Of a DNA stretch of 64,000 bases, positions 12,826 to 25,200 are shown in pieces. This stretch comes from Spirodela intermedia (lineage: Eukaryota; Streptophyta; Magnoliopsida; Alismatales; Araceae). The notes beneath the pieces were generated by a model. That model searched no databases, was not told the DNA's origin, and worked only from the letters and a program-made list of their open reading frames with translations. Numbering within the stretch: position 1 is the stretch's first letter; the number at the start of each line of letters is the position of its first letter. The DNA is taken from positions 989,501-1,053,500 of the forward strand of contig LR746268.1 of assembly GCA_902729315.2 (NCBI GenBank), in the 5' to 3' direction. Made by a program: the position numbers and the translations under genes.

Positions 12826-15800
12826 TCATAATAAGGCACCCCAGACAGCTTCGTCTCCTTCGCCACACTTGGCGTGGACATCCTTGATCCTAACCACTGA
12901 GTTGCAGATCCCGCTGCAGCTCCAGTCAAAGGACGCAACGCAGACGTTGCCAGCCTGTGCCTTCCACTCACAGTCTGAAAGAAGAAGCTGAGTTAGCCAA
13001 CGATGTTTTGGAGAGGAACGGCCATCATCTATGCAACAGAAGGAGCAATGAGATAACAAGGGAGAAAATTAATTCATTTACCCGGGGGGGTTCCACAGCA
13101 CATGCTCCTCTCGTCGATGTGCTCGACTTCCAGGCCAATGAACCAGGAACCGAGGGAAACATCTTCATTGGCATACTTGTGCAATATGGGTCTGCAAATT
13201 AGGCGATTTTACCTCATTAGGAGGAAGAAAAAAGGAAAACTGGAGCACCTTTAGCTCATAAAATTGAGGGAGTTTCAGAGGATCAGCGTACTGGTTGATC
13301 GAGATGTATGTCGCCAGATCCTTGGAGATTGCATAAATCTGCCCAGTTGCATGCCGGAAGTACTTGTTGCCATCCTCCCCAAACTTCCAGTACTCTGGCT
13401 CGTGATATTTTACGTTCCTGGAAAATGGGAAAAAGAGATTGATCAGATGGGTTCATTGGAGTGCAAATGTTCTTGTGGCATAGCATCTCTAACAGAGGAA
13501 CAGATTGGCAACTTTAATCCCCTGATTTATTGTGCGCCATGGGAATACATTTATATTGAACCATGGGAATTTAATCATCACATTTAAACATGAGAAAATA
13601 ACAAAAATTAACATCATCAATCATCATGGAAAGTCCAAAAAACTTTACTTTTGGGCAAGGACTGGCCCAGACTTCATGCACCCGATGTAAATTCTTGGCT
13701 TCGATTTGTGCCGGGCAAGGGTTGAGGCTAGCATGCCTGAATAATTTGCCCAAAATGTCAGGAATTCCGAGGCTAAACAAGACAAAAAGGAAAAAAAAAA
13801 AAGAAAAAAAGAAAAGCGTTCATGTAGTCACCAAGGTTCACATGGACATCGTCGTCCACCTTCACATAGAAATCAGCATCCCATTTGGCAACTGCCGTAG
13901 AAAAGAATATCTTTGTCTTTGCTGAGAGCTCATGGTATCCTTCAACATGCTCCTGGTTGATAAAAAAAAAAAATCGAGTCATGAAAGATAAAAAGTTGGT
14001 TACTTTTTAATGCAATGCTCTTGAAAAAAAGTAGATAAATGAATAAATTGAGAAAAGAACACTGAATTACCAGCCTAAGGAAGTCCTTATGCTGTTCCTC
14101 CTCAGAATCAATAGCTCGATCCAGAATGCTGTTCGATGAGGCACTGCATCAAATATATATATATCAGTTTTCTAGTTCTCTTAATCATGCTGACAAAAGC
14201 AGATTCAGGACTGACACATCGAAATAAATTATATAATCTAGAATCAAAGATAATTATAAAAAATTCGATCCGGTCCATTTCTGGATCAATTGCCCATCTT
14301 CAAAGCTCAAAAACCTGAGAGTTGTCTCGTTAGGCTTTCTTATTCTCTAGGTGGGGGTGGGGGGAGGCATAATATCTGGAGAAATAATTTAAAATAAGTT
14401 GGAAGCCTTTTTTTCCTCAATCTATCTGCCTAAAAAGATGACCCATCATACCACAAATAGAACACATAAAAGGAAAGCAATCTTTTTTGGCAATGCACAA
14501 AAAACTGCCTTCCAGGGTTTTAATTATTGCAAAAATAATACATAAGAGGCAATTTACCTGTGGCCAATCATGAACCGAACCACAATTCCTTTTTCCTGCT
14601 CCAGCTGTTGAAGTTTTTCTCCTAAATGGGCAAAGAAAGCAGATATGCCATAAGCAAAAGATTCATATTCAAACTCCACAGCATGACGAGAAAGACTATC
14701 CTATTTGAAAAAATTAAGAGATAAATCACCTAAATAAATAGGCTGGTTCAGTCAAGGTTGAGCCACTAGAAAACTTTGCCCCAAGAACAGAAAATTTTAT
14801 TTTTCTTTATTTGAAAAAAAAAAAACCTCAGGTTCAATCAAGTCCTCTCAATTCTAGCGATCACCACTCTTATTTTCTGAACAATATCTACTTATTTGGA
14901 CTGCCATTGAGATATCTCATTCTGCTAAGCATTAAATCACTTCCTTTAAATGTTAAACAGATTGCGCCCTGATCCTATTAGCTTTATTGGATCGAACGGC
15001 AGATGACTCCAAACACTCCAGGGCCTTCCAAGTAGCCCTTCGTTGAGGCTGAGTTCATGATTACATAAAAGCTTGGAGCTTCATCACCAGATCGATGCAA
15101 ACCCTTCTCAAAATCCAGAAAGACCAAGCTCTCACTGTGCTTTTGCATTGTTTATCTATTTATTTTTCTATCTGGAGACTTGCTTCTCTTTGCTTATTTT
15201 GGGCGCAATTACCAGGCAATCAATGGCAGCTGATCCAGAAAAGCCATGGTGTAGATTGAAAAAAAGTATGCTAGCATGTTTTTCAATAAAGCTGATAACA
15301 GCCTAAAAATCCAATCAAAGTTTTGAAGGTAACAATTAGGAGGGATAAACTTGTGAACCAAAAGTAATACTGCTAGAATACCTTGCGGCATCCAGGTTCC
15401 TCTGACGGAATCCCTCCTCTTCCTGCTGCTAAACGCAGTGTTGATCCCGATCACAACAAAAGCCTTCTTCCTAGGCTGGCTGTCCCCGCTGGTCGAGGGG
15501 GACACGCCAAGACCAATCTCATGGGAGCTCCTGGTAGCTGCGAGCTCCATCTGCAGAGTGGATATGGTCTTGTCCAGAGATCTAAAGGACCCATCAGGAG
15601 AAATCTTGTTAAAGACTCCTAAAAGTATAATTTTTTGGCGAAGAAATCTTGAATCAAGGAGTTGGCACCCACTGAATCGCCTCGTGGGTCTTGGTCACCT
15701 CCCCCATTATGTCCTTCTCCGGCGTGTCCTTCTGGTATCGGAAGAAGAAAGAGAAGAAGAAGAAGAAGTTAGGAGGAGGAAGACGACGATGGATCAGATG

Positions 15801-16150
15801 AAGCTCGAATTAGGAATTTCTATTTTGGGTATTTGTGTGGTGGGCGGAGGAAGGAAGATCAATCAGACCTTCCTGGCGCCGCAGTCCTCGGAGATGGCCT
15901 GGAGTTCCTGGTCCTGCCGCCGCCGGGAGATGATCTGCTGGCCGGACTCCGCCGGACCTTCCCAGTACCTGCAATGAGATCCCAAATGATTCAGAAGCTC
16001 CCAAATGATTCAGAGGATGAGAGAGAGACGCCGAAAATAATCGAACCTGTCTGTGAAGATCATCCCCAGGAGGAAGCAGGAGCTGCAGAGGAGGAAGACC
16101 CACCGGAGAGACATCTTCCTCTCTCCTCCTCCTCCTCGCCCCTTCATCAT
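12826..16150 (-). CDS. Probable beta-1,3-galactosyltransferase (GT31, B3GALT7/8-like), 11 exons
   Basis: A type II Golgi enzyme expected to add beta-1,3-linked galactose to glycoprotein glycans such as arabinogalactan proteins. Exons, all with GT-AG borders: 16047-16150, 15869-15968, 15673-15731, 15382-15581, 14558-14621, 14071-14143, 13832-13952, 13649-13736, 13292-13417, 13082-13191, 12826-12974. Joined they give 397 residues without a stop, the family's usual size. Residues about 14-31 form the membrane anchor ([18 protein letters not shown]). The DUF4094 stem follows. The galactosyltransferase domain begins near 118 ([19 protein letters not shown]) and holds the metal-binding KVDDDVHVN (DDD at 233-235), [22 protein letters not shown] and a Cys-rich end ([21 protein letters not shown]). 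The start is one of several close ATGs (16147, 16150, 16156, 16162). The Arabidopsis B3GALT7/8 clade is the best match by memory; acceptor specificity is inference. Confidence 0.93.
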
Positions 16151-16300
16151 CCTCATCTGCATACCCACCTGCCCTCCCCACCGCTTCTCTCTCTTCCAGG
16201 ATCCCGCAATCTCAAGGCCGGCCGGAATTCTATAGGAACCCCCAGGTTCAAACCGTGTACGCCTCCCTTCTCGCGTGTTCGACCGAAAGAGAGAGAAAGA

Positions 16301-16357
<57 letters not shown>

Positions 16358-16739
16358 CGAGAGAGAGAGAGAGAGAGAGGGAGAGAGAGCGAGAGAGAGA
16401 GCAAGCCCAGGAGAGGAATAAGAAGGGTGGGTAAGATGGGGATCGGAAGCCGGCAGCGGGGTTCCGTTGCCGGTCAGAGCGAGGCTCTCTGACGCGCTTC
16501 ACCTCCTCCGCGGCCGTCACCTTCCTCTCTCCATTAAAAACAAATTCCCAAAGGGTTCATCGGCGGCATCTCAAAAAAAAAAAACTTTCTTTTTCCTGCA
16601 GCCGTCAAATCAGATTGGAAACCTTCCTCCGCCGGTGGAGAACGGGTTGATCTCTTCAAATATATTTCAACTACATGTTACATTTTGCATAATAGCCCCT
16701 CACTTTCTTTTCTATTTTTTTACGCGTCATCTGTTCTCC

Positions 16740-16785
<46 letters not shown>

Positions 16786-17034
16786 GGGCTCCGAATCCCC
16801 ATTCTCTTTGCGTTCTTTCGTGTACGACCCAGGTGAGAGAGTCATAGACAGTTGGAGAAAGGAACATTGCCATATAATTCTTAAATATTTCGTAGGTTCT
16901 AGAGAGAGAATTCGTCAACGTCAAAATCTTCCTTTTGTTCTTCGGTCCCAAGATAATGACCTTCAGAGGGCGGAAGAGGAAGGCGGAATTCTGTACTTCG
17001 GCACGTGGCTCACGTTTTTTTAGACACGACGAGA

Positions 17035-17065
<31 letters not shown>

Positions 17066-17826
17066 GGAGTCAACCCACCTGGACCAAATATCCCGCCAAC
17101 TAAACAGGAATGAAATCAAACTTTGACTTACCAAACGTTGACGTTGACGTGGCAACGATGCTGACCTTTTCCAAGTTAATCAATTGGCGAAAAACCCTGC
17201 CCGAGTCGGATATCACGATTTAATGACTTCATTAAATCCGGGTTTTTGAATAAAGCCTCGATATAAATGGTTTCATTATCTTAAAAGACTATATTTTTTT
17301 AGTATTGTGTATGTATCCTTTTCGCTCTTGACGATGCCCAAGGAGATCACTGGAGGATTGTGGGGTTTACGTCCAGGCTGTCATCTGAGTTGTACCAAGT
17401 CAGGGGGTTCTAGAGGACGCTTGAGGAGACAAGTGGAGAATGGTACGGTCCATGGTCCACGATCCAGGTTGTCATCTGAGTTGTTCCAAGTCAGGCGAGG
17501 CTGGTCCAGCCGGCGCCACGTCGGGACAGAAATTACGTACCAGAGAAAAAGAAGTAGCTCCACGGCAGCCTTGCTGGCATGAGGTGGTCACCCTGATTAG
17601 TATAATTACATATTAATTCAAAAAATAAATTAATGAACCGCCTGTTTTATTCTGAATGTGCACTCTCTCTCCTTCCATTTATTTATAGATTGAGAGATAG
17701 ACAGAGAGAGACAGCAAATTCAGAATAAAACAGGTGTTTATGGTGCCCACTTACAGAGAGAGGAGAGAGAGAGAGGAATAAATATCTGATTTTCTGGCCA
17801 ATTGGTCGTGACCAGGTGGGTTCCCG

Positions 17827-17860
<34 letters not shown>

Positions 17861-17931
17861 ATTCCATGTATATAAATCTGGAGAGAGAGTGTTCAGAATT
17901 ATATAATTGCTTTGAGATACCTACACAGAGC

Positions 17932-17969
<38 letters not shown>

Positions 17970-18143
17970 TGAGCTCTACAGGAAGAGAACTACAAAAATG
18001 AGCTGCATTCTCAGTGACCGGGAGAATCGAATCCTACCAAGCAGGCACGGAAAAGTTTCAGAGTCCTACCCGAGAACAGCTCTCCATGTTGGAAGATGAA
18101 GAAGATCCAAAGAACCCCCAAGGATCGGTGGCGGCGCCGGAAA
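16151..18143. promoter_or_regulatory. Upstream region of the galactosyltransferase, GA-rich
   Basis: No convincing gene. It holds GA tracts at 16305-16402, 16741-16783, 17033-17064 and 17931-17966 and a CT tract at 17835-17861. A G-box-like gcacgtggctcacg is at about 16,999-17,012. A cluster 'aacgttgacgttgacgtggcaacg' at about 17,133-17,156 contains two TTGAC (W-box core) and TGACG (bZIP core) sites. A 32-bp phrase 'tgtcatctgagttgt.ccaagtcagg' is repeated at 17,373 and 17,463. Open frames such as 17,307-17,582 lack family signatures and cross these repeats, so I treat them as non-coding. Confidence 0.5.
16305..16402 (+). repeat. GA microsatellite in galactosyltransferase upstream region
   Basis: About 98 bp of nearly pure GA with a few interruptions, about 155 bp upstream of the galactosyltransferase ATG (on its CT strand). 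Confidence 0.95.
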
Positions 18144-18518
18144 CTAGGGCAGAAGAAGTTCGAGGACAAGGCGGAGCAGCACCACGCCGGCGAACCAGCG
18201 CCAACCGCCGGTGACGGCACCAGCGCCGTTTCCGGCGAAGCTCCCTGCGGGACCCTCCGCCGGCGACAGCCCCGGAAAGCCCCCGCCGGCCGGCACCGCC
18301 CCCGCCGCCGCCGGCGCCGGCGACGGCGATAGGGACGGCCGACGAGCCAGCGTCGCCGGGGGGAGACTCAAAGCGGGGAGCTCCCGCGGCCCTGCGCAGA
18401 GATGATGTCTCAGTCAAAATCCTAAAAAGGAGAAAAAGAAGAAGAGGAAGGATCTACCAGGGCATTTGGGCTGGAGGGACGTCGACAACCTGAAGAAGGA
18501 AGAATAATCAGAGTAGAT

Positions 18519-18575
<57 letters not shown>

Positions 18576-19077
18576 CTCACACAGTGGCGATGGAGCCGTT
18601 GACGAAGCCTCCGTAAGAGCAGGAGGTGACGCTGCAGCCGCCCCCGGCAGGCCGCGCCGTCGAGCTCCCGAGCATTAGGTCGCTGTTGGCGCACTGCATG
18701 CTCGCGCAGGAGACCGCAAGCGCCGCCGGTGCGCAGTACAGTCTGCGCACAGAGAGAGAGAGAATTAGCGTTAGGGTGGTTAGGGTTTAGGCTGAGGAAG
18801 AAGGAAGGAAGAGGGAGGGGGTGGTTTACTGGAGGTCGGCGGGGCCGCAGCTGCACTGGACGCAGTGGCCGGCGGTGATGGCGAAGCTTCCGTTCGCGGC
18901 GATGAGGCCGTAGTCAGCGGCGTACCTGGGGAATGCCGATGCACACGCTGCAGCATCATAAAGTTAGCCGGCGTTGACCTCTTAGATAGATAGAGAGAGA
19001 AGTAGAGCACGAAGAACATAATAGGATTCTTTCCTTTGATGGGCAAGTGAATCCAACACACAGAGGAGGGAGAAGAA

Positions 19078-19109
<32 letters not shown>

Positions 19110-20380
19110 GCTGCAATGACGTGAATCAGTCGGCGTTGAATTTGACGATGAGAGAGAAAAAAAATGAGAGAAAATCTACATGACTAGACAAAATCAAGGG
19201 AATACGTGCAAAGTTAGAGAACGTAAAAATCCATCACTGAGAATCACCAGCATGATAGCAGAATAAGAGAGAGAAAGAGAACCAGGCTGTACAATCTTAA
19301 AGAGAGAAAAAACGATTTTTTTTTCTTCATGGGTAAATGACGACAGAAACCTTACAATCGGGGATGAATCATGGGTAACCAGACATCATTCTCCCTCCTC
19401 TGTGCTTCTAGAGAGAGAGGAGAGAGGGAGAGAGAGAGAGAGAAGCAAAACCCTGCGATGACTGGGGATGATGGGGGAGAACCTTTCTCGCTCATTAATC
19501 ATGGATACACGGTGAGTTACGAACAACAATCATGAGATTAAATCGTCTACGTGAAGAACAAAGAGTTTTTTTCCATTTGTGATTCTAAATTAAGAGTGAG
19601 AAAAAAATGTGTAAAATTCTGGAAGAACAGGGAGCATTCAGATTATAGGCTCGTTCTCTCTTAGATTTCCCAGATTTCATCAACTCTGCAAGATGTCGAG
19701 CAAGAATGGGAAGAGCGATTCTGACCGGGCAATGGGATGGCGAGGATGTCGCCTGGGTTGACGGAGGGGCTGCCCATGGCATTGGCATTCAGGATGTCCG
19801 TGACGGTGGTGGAGTGAGCGGCGGCGATCTGCGCCGCCGTGTCGCCGGCCCTGACGACGTAGGAGAGGTAGATTGCCGGCAGAAGGTCGTCGGAGTTGTT
19901 GAAGCAGGTGCAGGGGAGGGGGACGGCGAGGTTCCAGCCGGCGTCGACCTCGCCGCCGCCGGAGATACCGTTGGCCTCGCGGATCTGGTCGCCGGACACG
20001 AGGCCACCGTAGACCTCACCGGCAACGGCGGCGATGGTATCGGCGGGGCGAGTGAGGTAGTGGACGGAGACGGACCTGCGGATGCCGCCGGAGCAGGCGC
20101 AGACGACGGGGACGCGGAGGAGGGTTCCAGCTGGGAGGATGAAGTCCGCCGCGCCGGGAGCGGAGAGATCGCCTGCGTTGGCGGCGAGGAGAGAAAGTGG
20201 ATCGACCTGGAAGAGGGCGGCGACTTCGGAGACCTTGAGATCAGCGTAAAGAGAGTAGCCGACGAGGGCGTTGCAGGCGTCCGAGCTGCTGCAGGGCTCG
20301 ATGATGGACTTGCCGGCGACCGGCGGTGGCGTGAGGAGGAGAAGGAAGAGGAAGTAGAGGAGGGAGGACATTGGGGTCAT
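18144..20380 (-). CDS. LysM-domain GPI-anchored protein (LYM1/3, CEBiP-like), 4 exons
   Basis: A cell-surface protein predicted to bind GlcNAc-containing ligands (peptidoglycan or chitin) with LysM receptor kinases. Exons: 19726-20380, 18830-18947, 18581-18742 and 18144-18408, giving about 399 residues. The signal peptide is residues 1-23 (MTPMSSLLYFLFLLLL...VAG). Three LysM-like regions follow: about 36-75, about 108-160 and about 170-217 (YVVRAGDTAAQIAAAH). They are separated by CxC pairs (VCAC, PCTC) as in this family. Exons 2-3 give the Cys-rich part (HCVQCSCGPADLQ, LYCAPAALAVSCASMQC). Exon 4, read from the acceptor at 18408, gives LCAGPRELPALSLPP, a Pro/Gly/Ala linker and a hydrophobic tail (FAGVVLLRLVLELLLP) typical of GPI attachment. 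A stronger-looking acceptor at 18421 would shift to a different frame ending at 18058 and lose the tail (see findings). Identity is sure; the last exon is uncertain. Confidence 0.88.
18520..18568 (+). repeat. GA microsatellite in LysM gene intron 3
   Basis: About 49 bp of pure GA, 12 bp from the splice donor of exon 3 (18,575-18,580), so it occupies the very start of the intron. Confidence 0.95.
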
Positions 20381-21780
20381 CGCCGGCCGAGGAGGAGGAA
20401 GGAGGAGGGTTTCTAGGGTTTTTGCTGCTCCCCAAAGCTCGTCTTCCTCTGCCTGTCTGTCTGTCTGTCTCTCCCTCCCAGAGCCGTCAGTGAGGGAGAC
20501 AGAGACCCTGTTGTGGGCCCCAGGTCAAGATGGGGCCCACCGACACGGAACTGTTTCGCACATGTGTGGCCCATTTGAAGTACTACGCCGTCTGGTTATT
20601 TGTTAAAAAAATGATATTTTTTAATTTTTTATGGGTTGAGCTATCGGCCACCCGATAATTAACAGTTAATAGATAATTCTCATTATAGGAACCTATATAA
20701 ATGCTATTCAAATTTTCTTCTAAATTATCAAGCGAGTAGCTATGGAATTTCCTTTATTTAATTGCATTCTTCTACTATTTTTATCATTCTCTCATCTTAA
20801 ATTATATTTTTTATTATTATAAAATATATAAATACGATTACGATATTGATGTCGTTTGTGTAATTCCTATTTCTAAGCAAAGTTAGATTAAAATCGTCAT
20901 ATCTGGCTGGAATTGTGATTATAGAAAACTTCATCAATCTTGTAATATAAATTATGTAATAACTATTTTTGTAATTATTAATATATATATAACATAAATT
21001 TCATTTTAAGGTGCTCACTAGGTAAATTTTATTTTTAAAATATTTTTAATTTTTAAAATATATAATGTTAAATAAATTACACAAAATAATCAATATTGGG
21101 TAAAGTCATAGAGTAATGAAAACAACATCTGAGCATTTAATGGGGAGATCATATACTAAAAAAAGAAATAAGAATGACATTTTTAGTGTCCCAAAAACCT
21201 AACTGACCAAGGGGTGACTAGATAATAATTGCATCTTTTTGTAGGGGGTAAAGGCCAAAACTTCCAAAAAATAATAAATTAGCTGGGGAGTAGTAGAAAA
21301 TCAGCAACATATAGAACACTAATAAAAAGAAACGTGAGATGAAGCAAAAATAACCCAAGAAGGAACTGTATTTCTTCATTTAGGTGATTTTTACTAGATT
21401 TATAAAATAAATTTCTTTAATAAAAATTAATTGAGGAGTTTTAGGCAATGAGAGATTTATTCATAATGCATTGATTATATTTACAATATTAGAAAGGAAA
21501 GAACCCAATTGAGACCATATATATTATTTTTTATGGGTATGAAAAAAAAAATTATCCAAAAGTTTGAGAGTTTTTGATGGCATAGTATCCAAGAGGTTTA
21601 TCTATAAATAGATTATTGTAGTCAGATAAAAATACATTTTTGGGGAGATTCTTGTAAAGAAGTCAATGAATAATTATAAATATTATAGGGATTGATTACG
21701 AAAATTACAATCCTATAGATATCGTCGCGGTATCCGAGAACCGTCTAGAATCCGATAACCGGGCTCCGTCCTCACCAGCA
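20381..21780. promoter_or_regulatory. Intergenic region between LysM gene and ARGLU1-like gene
   Basis: This is the divergent upstream region of the LysM gene (-) and the ARGLU1-like gene (+). Next to the LysM ATG are (CTGT)n at 20,453-20,470 and two GGGCCC/GGGCCCAC sites at 20,515-20,540, which are TCP/site II-like cores. The remainder, 20,600-21,700, is AT-rich with no gene or repeat family I recognise. Confidence 0.5.
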
Positions 21781-22288
21781 GAACCATTCGGCGTCCGTGA
21801 GGCCAACCAGAAGTTTCCTCACCTTCCCCGCCCTGCACTTGTGCCGCCTTCGACGTCGCCGGTGGCCTCATCCTCAGAGGGTAACTCTCCCCCGTCTTGT
21901 CAACTTCTCATTTCATACCTTTAGGTTTTCCTTTAGTTCTCTCCGATTCCTCCGCTCTTCATCTTCAATTTCATCTTCTTTTTTCTATCGGCAGTATTTG
22001 GTTTAGGTTAGGTTGGGGGAGGAGCTATCACGGGGGAAGGAGGCATCTAGGAAGAGTGGCTCCGTGGTTGAAATCCTTGGAGTAACAGTTCTTCTTGTGT
22101 TTTGGTTGATTATATTTAGTGTTATTTTACCTACGATCTGTTTCTCATGTGGTTTTGATTGTGCAATCTGCAGGGGTGATTCCAGAGGCTGTTTCATCAG
22201 CTCATGGGTTGAAAGGGGGGTTCATTTCTCCGATAATTTTGAAGGCGTGATAAAATTTGTAGATTGGATTTGCGGAGCGGTTGGGAGG
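21781..22288 (+). promoter_or_regulatory. 5' leader of ARGLU1-like gene with probable leader intron
   Basis: GC-rich leader up to the ATG at 22289. A donor-like 'cagag ggtaactc' at about 21,876 and an acceptor 'caatctgcag gggtg' at 22,171 could define a leader intron of about 290 bp with T-rich sequence between. This is judged by splice motifs only. The open frame 22,013-22,501 runs through the donor of coding exon 1 and is not a separate gene. Confidence 0.45.
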
Positions 22289-25200
22289 ATGCCGAGAGAA
22301 GTGTCCCGGTCGCCGCCTTACCGGAGGAGGCATTCGCCATCCCCTGCCAATCATGGCCGGTACAACAGCAGCAGGAAAAGCCGGAAGGATCATAGCCGTT
22401 CCCCTTATGCGTACAGGTGTGGTCGCTCGCCATCTTTCTTTGTTTATTTGCTTTCGTTATACTGGCCTCGATCGATAATTCACCTCAACCTACTGTTATA
22501 GTATTTTTCCGGTTGCATTTATTCCTCCTCGTCGTCATCATCACCATCATCATCGTCATCTTTATCATTACATCTTCTATGTGCAATAGAAAATTAAAAA
22601 AAGGAAAATAATGCAACTTTTTGCATAGGTAAATGAACAGGTATCTAATATGCATTCGCTTCCTCAAGTGCTGGGTGATTAGACTACCTTTCATCCATGA
22701 ATTATCACTTGAGAATATCAGGGGATCGATTGGCAAAGCTGTTTTTTGTTTCATGGTTGCATCTGTAGTATGCATAGGTGTATCCAAATCGTTTAAGTTG
22801 CCAAGCACGTTGTTATGATAGGAAGGGTACTGAATGTGTTATCCATCGCCATATAGTTTTGCCTATAGTTTTGCCTTCCTGTTGATAGTCTCTCTGCTGA
22901 TCTGCATAAGAAATTTCTCCATTGAATGACTCCACTGAACTGTCACCTGTTGAAAAATTAGTTTCAGGTTGTTGAAGATTTCATAGCCTTTTATTATGGC
23001 CTAAATGAGACATGAATTTACTTATAGTTTGAGAATAAACTTAAGAAATGTATTGGTTTACTAGAAAAATGTTAAGTGGAACATATTATGACTTTATAAT
23101 GGTCATTTCCATGGCTCTGTCTACTAACATCTATATGATATGTGTGAAATGGAAGGGTTCTTCAGAAAGGTTAACTTTTTGTTTACTTTCATCCACTGCA
23201 TAGGCTGCAGTTTCCTTTCGAGTTGAACTTCCAGTCTTAGTCTACCTTCTTCTTAGGCTGATCACCATTTTGTGATCATAATGGTCACTTCTTCTGTAGT
23301 TCTGCATCATTTTTTATGGTGAAATCTAAGGGATGTTTTCTAAGAGTAATATGATGGAAAGCCAATTAGGCCCCAGTAGTACAAGAAAGATGGAGTGATG
23401 AGTAAATTTCAGAGCTAAAATGACCACAGTATTTTTTTCAATTTTTTTGGCTTCGCATCTTTTCTATACATCGTGGGGCATCTTATTATGTAATTTGATA
23501 ATGTCCTCTCAATTATTCAATGAACTTATTCACAGAATTGTCTGCATTTCACAGGTGTTGATGAAATTTAGAAACACTGGTTATGGTTCACTGTAGTATC
23601 AAGATGTGGACAACAAATTTGAGACATGTCCAATAAGTGATTTTGATGGTCAGAGGTGGTAGGCTAGGATTTCTTATCAAAATGGTAAAGATTAATATTC
23701 ATGGTAATGAAAATAATTTACTTTTTTTCATTATATCCTTCTTTTATATACATTATTTTAAAATTTTAAATTTTTATTATTTTTATTTAAATTCATTTTT
23801 TTAACTTGAAAATTCAAAGTTTCCTATGCATGCCTATTAATGGTCACTAGTTTTGGAGTAAAGGGGAAACTGGTGGTGGAGCTAGTTTTAAAACTGTGGA
23901 AACATCTTTTAGCTGTCCTCTTTCTGTTCACATAGTATATGCTTGATGATGATGGTGATGATGATAGTGGTCATGTATAGTGATGAAGTTAGGTGAGTAC
24001 GTGAAACAAGCTTTAAGTTTCCTATGTGTGGGAACGCACGTGATTGGTTTTGATATCAGATTCAATGATAAAACTATACAATGATCTTTCTCACAGAGGT
24101 TTTTATGGCATAGAATATAGCAAGTTGGTTTTGCATGTTTTGGATTTTAAAACAACCATGGAAAGAACAGTTATTAAGAGATGATGGATGCTGTTATAGT
24201 TCATGCTTGATTCGACTATACAAGAGTGCATGTGATAAACGATGGAGCATGCAAAGCTTAGCCTTAAAACTACATGAGGTAACTGTTCTCATTATGTTGT
24301 ATAATCAGTTCCGCCAGTATGTTCAACATGAAGTCAAATCGTATGTCCTTTCTTCCTCAACATTACTTCAAACTTACCTAATTTCCGTCACATTGATCTA
24401 CAGGAGAAGAAGTCGTTCTGTTTCTCCAAGACGGCATAAAATTCAATCTCCATCTCGTAGGCGGGATAAAAATATTTCTCCAGCTCCAAGGCATTACAGG
24501 AGACCAAGGAGCACCACAAAGTCTCCAGTGGAGAAACCCAGGAGTCCAAGCCTTGAGTCACTGGAGAGAAAACATTCCATTGATAAGTTGAAAAAGGAGG
24601 AAGAAGAAAAGAAGAGGTATATGCATTCCTGTTGTGCTAGTGTGTTTGTCAGTGGGAACTAATACTTCTATATCTCCTGTTATGATTTCGTGGATATTTT
24701 TTTTCATGCATGTGTTTGTATGCAATCTATTATCCTAAGAATTGCACTGGCGTCTTGCATATAGATGCCTATAAAAAACCATGAATCATTTCCTTGTGAT
24801 TGTATTATTTACCGTTCTCTTCACTTTTGTAGACTTTTGGCATTTTTTTATTTTCCTTTTGCTTATGTAATTTTTTTTTATCATGGTTATTTTATGGTGT
24901 TCATGATAAATCCCATTAGAAAACGGATTTTACGAAACATTTTGAAGTGTAATTGTGATTCACTGTTTTTGCCAAACCAATTTGTTATGCATGGAATTTT
25001 CTGTCGTCATTTGCCTCCTGTCCTCTGTGAGAACGTTGATGCATCATTATTATGCAATATTTTACTGATTGATTCATTGTCTGCCTACAGGTGTGTTATT
25101 TAATTTAAAGAAAACAGATAGAGCAATATTTCAAGACATAAATGCCATTGAAGAGTAGGGAAAACTAGTCTCAGATGAATGATACAAGTATATGGAAAAT

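Noticed and set aside
12957-13587. Plus-strand open frames across the galactosyltransferase exons
   Set aside because: The minus strand carries eleven exons with consistent splice sites and family motifs; the plus frames are shadows.
16153-16520. Ser/Leu or Arg/Glu repeat proteins encoded over GA tracts (also 35,094-35,303; 38,637-38,972; 56,472-56,703)
   Set aside because: These frames exist because any GA/CT repeat is open in all frames. They have no conserved flanks.
17307-17582. 91-codon frame with repeated SGCHLS/SELFQV-like parts
   Set aside because: The repeat at protein level simply reflects the 91-bp spaced DNA repeat, and no homology is recognised.
18096-18417. Plus-strand Arg/Pro-rich frames and other frames over the GC-rich LysM exons (also 19,706-20,416; 52,024-52,389)
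   Set aside because: They are antisense shadows of GC-rich exons whose minus-strand reading matches known families.
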